In this document: piece by piece, positions 60,636-64,000 of the stretch
How the letters are laid out: each line of letters begins with the position of its first letter
Numbering within the stretch: the stretch's first letter is position 1
Assembly (NCBI RefSeq): GCF_003846185.1
Contig: NZ_ML123034.1
Location: forward strand, 5,104,194 to 5,168,193
Direction of reading: 5' to 3'
DNA: 64,000 nt
From: Streptomyces sp. ADI96-02
GTDB taxonomy: Bacteria > Actinomycetota > Actinomycetes > Streptomycetales > Streptomycetaceae
Translations under genes and position numbers: made by a program
Notes under the pieces: model-generated
Database searches by the model: none
Seen by the model: only the letters and a program-made list of their open reading frames with translations
Told to the model about the DNA's origin: nothing

Positions 60636-62504
60636 GTGCCGACATATCCCGCGAGCCATGACACAGCCGAAATCCAGCGCCTGAGCAGCCCTCCGGAGCT
60701 GAACCGGCCGGCCTGGGACCGCGCCGCGGCCCGGCTGCTCGCCAAGATGCTCGGCGAGTTCGCCTACGAGGAAGTCATCGAACCGGTGCGTCGGCCTGAG
60801 GACGCCCGGCTCCACACCCTGACGCTCGACGACGGAGCCGAACTCGGCTTCGCCGCCCGCCGCGGCGTCTACGGCAGTTGGCGCGTGGACCCCGACTCGA
60901 TCGAGGTGAGCCGGCGACCGGCCACCGGCTCCGCCAACGGATCGACGGCCCCGGCCGAGCCGTTCCGCGACCCGCTGCGGTTCCTGACCCGGGCGCGCGA
61001 CCTCCTCGGGCTCGACGGCGCCACCCTGGGCCACCTCATCCGCGAGCTGACCGCCACGCTCGCCGCGGACGCCCGGCTGGACCACACCGCCCTCACCGCC
61101 GACCGGCTGGCCGCACTGGACTACGCCGAGCTCGAAGGGCACCAGACCGGCCATCCCTGGCTGGTCGCCAGCAAGGGGCGGGTCGGCTTCTCCGCCGCCG
61201 ACGCGGCCCGCTTCACCCCCGAGACCCGCACCCCGCTACGGCTGCCCTGGATAGCCGTGAGCCACCGCATCGCGCAGTACCGGGGAGTGGGCCGCCTCAC
61301 CGCACCCGACCGCCTCTACGACGAGGAGCTCGACCCCTCCGTACGCGCCTCGTTCGCATCCGGACTGCGCGACGCGGGGCTCGACCCGCAGGACTACCTC
61401 TACCTCCCCGTGCATCCCTGGCAGTGGGACGAATGGATCGTTCCGCTCTTCGCCCCGGCCATCGCGGCGGGCGACATCGTGGCCCTGCACGCGGACGGCG
61501 ACGCGCGGCTGCCCCAGCAGTCCATCCGCACGTTCGCCAACGTGCGACGACCCGACCGGCACACGGTGAAGCTGCCGCTCTCGATCCTCAACACCCTCGT
61601 CTGGCGCGGGCTGCCCACCGAACGCACCCTGGCCGCCCCCGCCGTCACCGCCTGGGTCCAGGGCCTCTGCGCGGACGACCCGTTCCTCCGGGACACCTGC
61701 CGGGTTGTCCTGCTCGGCGAGGTCGCCTCCGTCGCCGTCGAGCACCCGCTCTACGACCACCTTCCCGAGGTGCCCTACCAATACAGAGAGCTCCTCGGCG
61801 CGATCTGGCGGGAGCCGCTGCCGCCGCGTCTGATGCCGGGCGAACGGGCCCGTACGCTCGCCTCGCTCCTGCACACCGACCCGGCGGGCCGTGCCTTCAC
61901 GGCCGAACTCGTCGAGCGCTCCGGGCTGGCCCCGGCGGCCTGGCTGACCCGGCTCTTCTCCGCCCTGCTGCCGCCGCTGCTGCACTTCCTGTACCGCTAC
62001 GGCACCGTCTTCTCCCCGCACGGCGAGAACGCGATCGTGGTCTTCGACGAACACGACGTCCCCGTACGCCTCGCGATCAAGGACTTCGTGGACGACGTCA
62101 ACGTCAGCGCCCGCCCGCTGCCGGAGCTCGCCGCCATGCCGGAGGACGTGCGGGCCGTCCTGCTCACCGAGGAACCGTCCTTCCTGACGCAGTTCATCCA
62201 CTCCGGGCTGTTCGTCGGCGTCTTCCGCTATCTCTCACCGCTGTGCGAGGAACAGCTGGGTGTGCCCGAGGACGTGTTCTGGTCACTCGTCCGGGCGGAG
62301 ATCCTGCGCCACCACGCCCGCTTCCCCGAGCTGAAGGAGCGGTTCGAGATGTTCGACATGCTGACGCCCGAGATCGAACGGCTCTGCCTGAACCGCAACC
62401 GCCTGCTCGTGGACGGTTACCGGGACCGCCCCAGCCGTCCGCACGCCGCCGTCCACGGCACCGTGCCCAACCCGCTGCATCCATCCGCACCCGTCCGGGA
62501 GTGA
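60636..62504 (+). CDS. IucA/IucC-family NIS siderophore synthetase 2
   Basis: A 622-residue NIS synthetase. The first conserved block is EGHQTGHPWLVASKGRVGFS, closer to the IucC/DesD style than the first synthetase. QQSIRTFANVRRPDRHTVKL, SPHGENAIVVFD and LAIKDFVDDVNVS are the remaining ATP-site and metal-site motifs. It probably performs the second condensation on the mono-amide made by synthetase 1, or an oligomerisation. It begins 60 bp after the acyltransferase gene and ends 38 bp before dinG. Confidence 0.88.
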   Translation: MPTYPASHDTAEIQRLSSPPELNRPAWDRAAARLLAKMLGEFAYEEVIEPVRRPEDARLHTLTLDDGAELGFAARRGVYGSWRVDPDSIEVSRRPATGSANGSTAPAEPFRDPLRFLTRARDLLGLDGATLGHLIRELTATLAADARLDHTALTADRLAALDYAELEGHQTGHPWLVASKGRVGFSAADAARFTPETRTPLRLPWIAVSHRIAQYRGVGRLTAPDRLYDEELDPSVRASFASGLRDAGLDPQDYLYLPVHPWQWDEWIVPLFAPAIAAGDIVALHADGDARLPQQSIRTFANVRRPDRHTVKLPLSILNTLVWRGLPTERTLAAPAVTAWVQGLCADDPFLRDTCRVVLLGEVASVAVEHPLYDHLPEVPYQYRELLGAIWREPLPPRLMPGERARTLASLLHTDPAGRAFTAELVERSGLAPAAWLTRLFSALLPPLLHFLYRYGTVFSPHGENAIVVFDEHDVPVRLAIKDFVDDVNVSARPLPELAAMPEDVRAVLLTEEPSFLTQFIHSGLFVGVFRYLSPLCEEQLGVPEDVFWSLVRAEILRHHARFPELKERFEMFDMLTPEIERLCLNRNRLLVDGYRDRPSRPHAAVHGTVPNPLHPSAPVRE

Positions 62505-62542
62505 TCGCCGTTGTCAGTGGCGCGCCGTAGGGTGGTCGGGCT

Positions 62543-64000
62543 ATGACGAAGCCATCCCTCCCCGAGCTCCTCCACGCCGCCGTCACCGCCGTCGGCGGTA
62601 CGGAAAGGCCCGGCCAGGCCGCCATGGCCGAGGCCGTCGCCGAGGCCGTCGACAACCAATCCCACCTGCTCGTGCAGGCCGGTACCGGCACGGGCAAGTC
62701 CCTCGGCTACCTGGTGCCCGCGCTCGCGCACGGGGAGCGGGTCGTCGTGGCCACGGCCACCCTCGCCCTCCAGCGCCAGCTCGTGGAGCGGGACCTGCCG
62801 CGCACGGTCGAGTCGCTGCATCCGCTGCTGCGCCGGAGGCCGCAGTTCGCCATGCTCAAGGGCCGGTCGAACTACCTCTGCCTGCACCGGCTCCACGAAG
62901 GGGTGCCGCAGGACGAGGAGGAGGGCCTGTTCGACCAGTTCGAGGCGGCGGCGCCGTCGAGCCGGCTCGGCCAGGACCTGCTGCGGATGCGGGACTGGTC
63001 GAGCGACACGGAGACCGGCGACCGGGACGATCTCACCCCCGGAGTCTCCGACCGGGCCTGGGCGCAGATCTCCGTGTCCTCGCGGGAGTGCCTGGGCGCG
63101 ACGAAGTGCGCCTACGGGGCCGAGTGCTTCGCGGAGGCGGCCCGCGAGCGCGCCAAGCTCGCCGATGTCGTGGTCACCAACCACGCTCTGCTCGCCATCG
63201 ACGCCATCGAGGGCGCGCCGGTGCTGCCGCCGCACGAGGTGCTCATCGTGGACGAGGCCCACGAGCTGGTCTCCCGGGTCACCGGCGTGGCCACCGGCGA
63301 GCTCACCCCCGCCCAGGTCAACCGCGCGGTCCGCCGGGCGGCGAAGCTGGTCAACGAGAAGGCCGCCGACGCGTTGCAGACCGCCGCGGAGGGGTTCGAG
63401 CGGGTGATGGAGCTGGCGCTCCCGGGCCGGCTGGAGGAGGTCCCGGAGGACCTGGGGTACGCGCTGGCGGCGCTCCGCGACGCGGCCCGTACGGTGGTCT
63501 CCGCGATGGGGGCCACCCGGGACAAGTCGGTCCAGGACGAGGACGCCGTACGCAAGCAGGCCCTGGCCTCCGTCGAGTCGATCCACGCCGTGGCCGAGCG
63601 CATCGCCCAGGGCTCGGAGTACGACGTCGTCTGGTACGAGCAGCACGAGCGGTTCGGCGCGTCCGTGCGCGTGGCTCCGCTCTCCGTGTCGGGGCTGCTG
63701 CGCGAGAAGCTCTTCGCGGAGCGGTCCGTGGTCCTGACCTCGGCCACGCTGAAGCTCGGCGGCGACTTCAACGGGGTGGGCGCCTCGCTGGGGCTGGCGC
63801 CCGAGGGTTTCGCGGGGGAGGACGTCCCGCAGTGGAAGGGCCTGGACGTCGGATCGCCGTTCGACTATCCGAAGCAGGGCATCCTGTACGTCGCCCGGCA
63901 TCTGGCCACCCCGGGACGCGAGGGTTCCCGTACGGACATGCTCGACGAGCTCGCGGAGCTGGTGGAGGCGGCGGGCGGACGCACACTGGGGCTGTTCTCC
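62543..64000 (+). CDS. dinG: DinG/XPD-like ATP-dependent helicase, truncated by window end
   Basis: The 5' 486 codons of a superfamily 2 helicase, open to the last base. Walker A is QAGTGTGKSLGYL (Lys52), and the DEAH box is LIVDEAHELVS. Four cysteines in NYLCL, RECLG, TKCAYG and AECFA fit the XPD/DinG iron-sulfur cluster, and LTSATLKLGG is motif III. DinG-type enzymes unwind 5'-to-3' at R-loops, G-quadruplexes or damaged forks. TAGGGT (62528-62533) lies 9 nt before the ATG, implying a very short leader. No SOS box was seen. The C-terminal helicase motifs lie outside the window. Confidence 0.9.
   Translation, partial: MTKPSLPELLHAAVTAVGGTERPGQAAMAEAVAEAVDNQSHLLVQAGTGTGKSLGYLVPALAHGERVVVATATLALQRQLVERDLPRTVESLHPLLRRRPQFAMLKGRSNYLCLHRLHEGVPQDEEEGLFDQFEAAAPSSRLGQDLLRMRDWSSDTETGDRDDLTPGVSDRAWAQISVSSRECLGATKCAYGAECFAEAARERAKLADVVVTNHALLAIDAIEGAPVLPPHEVLIVDEAHELVSRVTGVATGELTPAQVNRAVRRAAKLVNEKAADALQTAAEGFERVMELALPGRLEEVPEDLGYALAALRDAARTVVSAMGATRDKSVQDEDAVRKQALASVESIHAVAERIAQGSEYDVVWYEQHERFGASVRVAPLSVSGLLREKLFAERSVVLTSATLKLGGDFNGVGASLGLAPEGFAGEDVPQWKGLDVGSPFDYPKQGILYVARHLATPGREGSRTDMLDELAELVEAAGGRTLGLFS

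Overview
The window is high-GC actinobacterial chromosome, almost certainly Streptomyces. Codons are strongly GC3-biased, GTG starts are frequent, many genes are leaderless with a TANNNT box 6-7 nt before the start, and hallmark actinobacterial genes are present (clgR, DUF3046, a family of short Cys-rich leader peptides). From memory, the gene order follows the S. coelicolor core block running roughly from SCO5747 (osaC) through recA and gluABCD to a DinG-type helicase near SCO5802. I could not check that alignment here.

Layout. 1-9.7 kb: tRNA-Thr(GGU), then the osmoadaptation set osaC (minus) divergent from osaA-osaB (plus). 9.9-18.4 kb: ftsK, a RodZ-like protein, the overlapping rimO-pgsA-cinA genes, clgR, a Dps and a CsbD-like stress protein. 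18.5-25.3 kb: a tiny membrane protein, a frameshifted short-chain dehydrogenase, nei and lhr. 25.4-32.3 kb: an AraC regulator, azlCD, an alpha-toroid protein, DUF3046, an AI-2E-type membrane protein, recA and recX. 32.3-36.4 kb (minus): an unknown gene, then a probable cysteine-responsive unit of leader peptide, hairpin, cysteine dioxygenase and rhodanese, preceded by an FAD monooxygenase. 36.5-43.5 kb: gluABCD with its divergent two-component system gluR-gluK and a lone TAXI-type binding protein. 43.6-54.7 kb: miaB, a LigB-like protein, a MT0933-like antitoxin, miaA, a small membrane protein, dapF, the RSH gene rshA, an M1 peptidase and hflX. 54.7-56.0 kb: a decayed IS1182-like element inserted in the loop of the hflX terminator. 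56.4-62.5 kb: a four-gene NRPS-independent siderophore (NIS) cluster. 62.5 kb to the end: a truncated dinG-like helicase.

Most genes are conserved housekeeping. The accessory or unusual parts are the NIS cluster, which lacks the decarboxylase and N-hydroxylase usually partnered with such genes; the IS inside a terminator; the Cys-codon leader upstream of cysteine dioxygenase; and the SDR frameshift at a heptanucleotide tandem repeat, where removal of one unit would restore the frame. No CRISPR array, prophage or dedicated defence island was seen.
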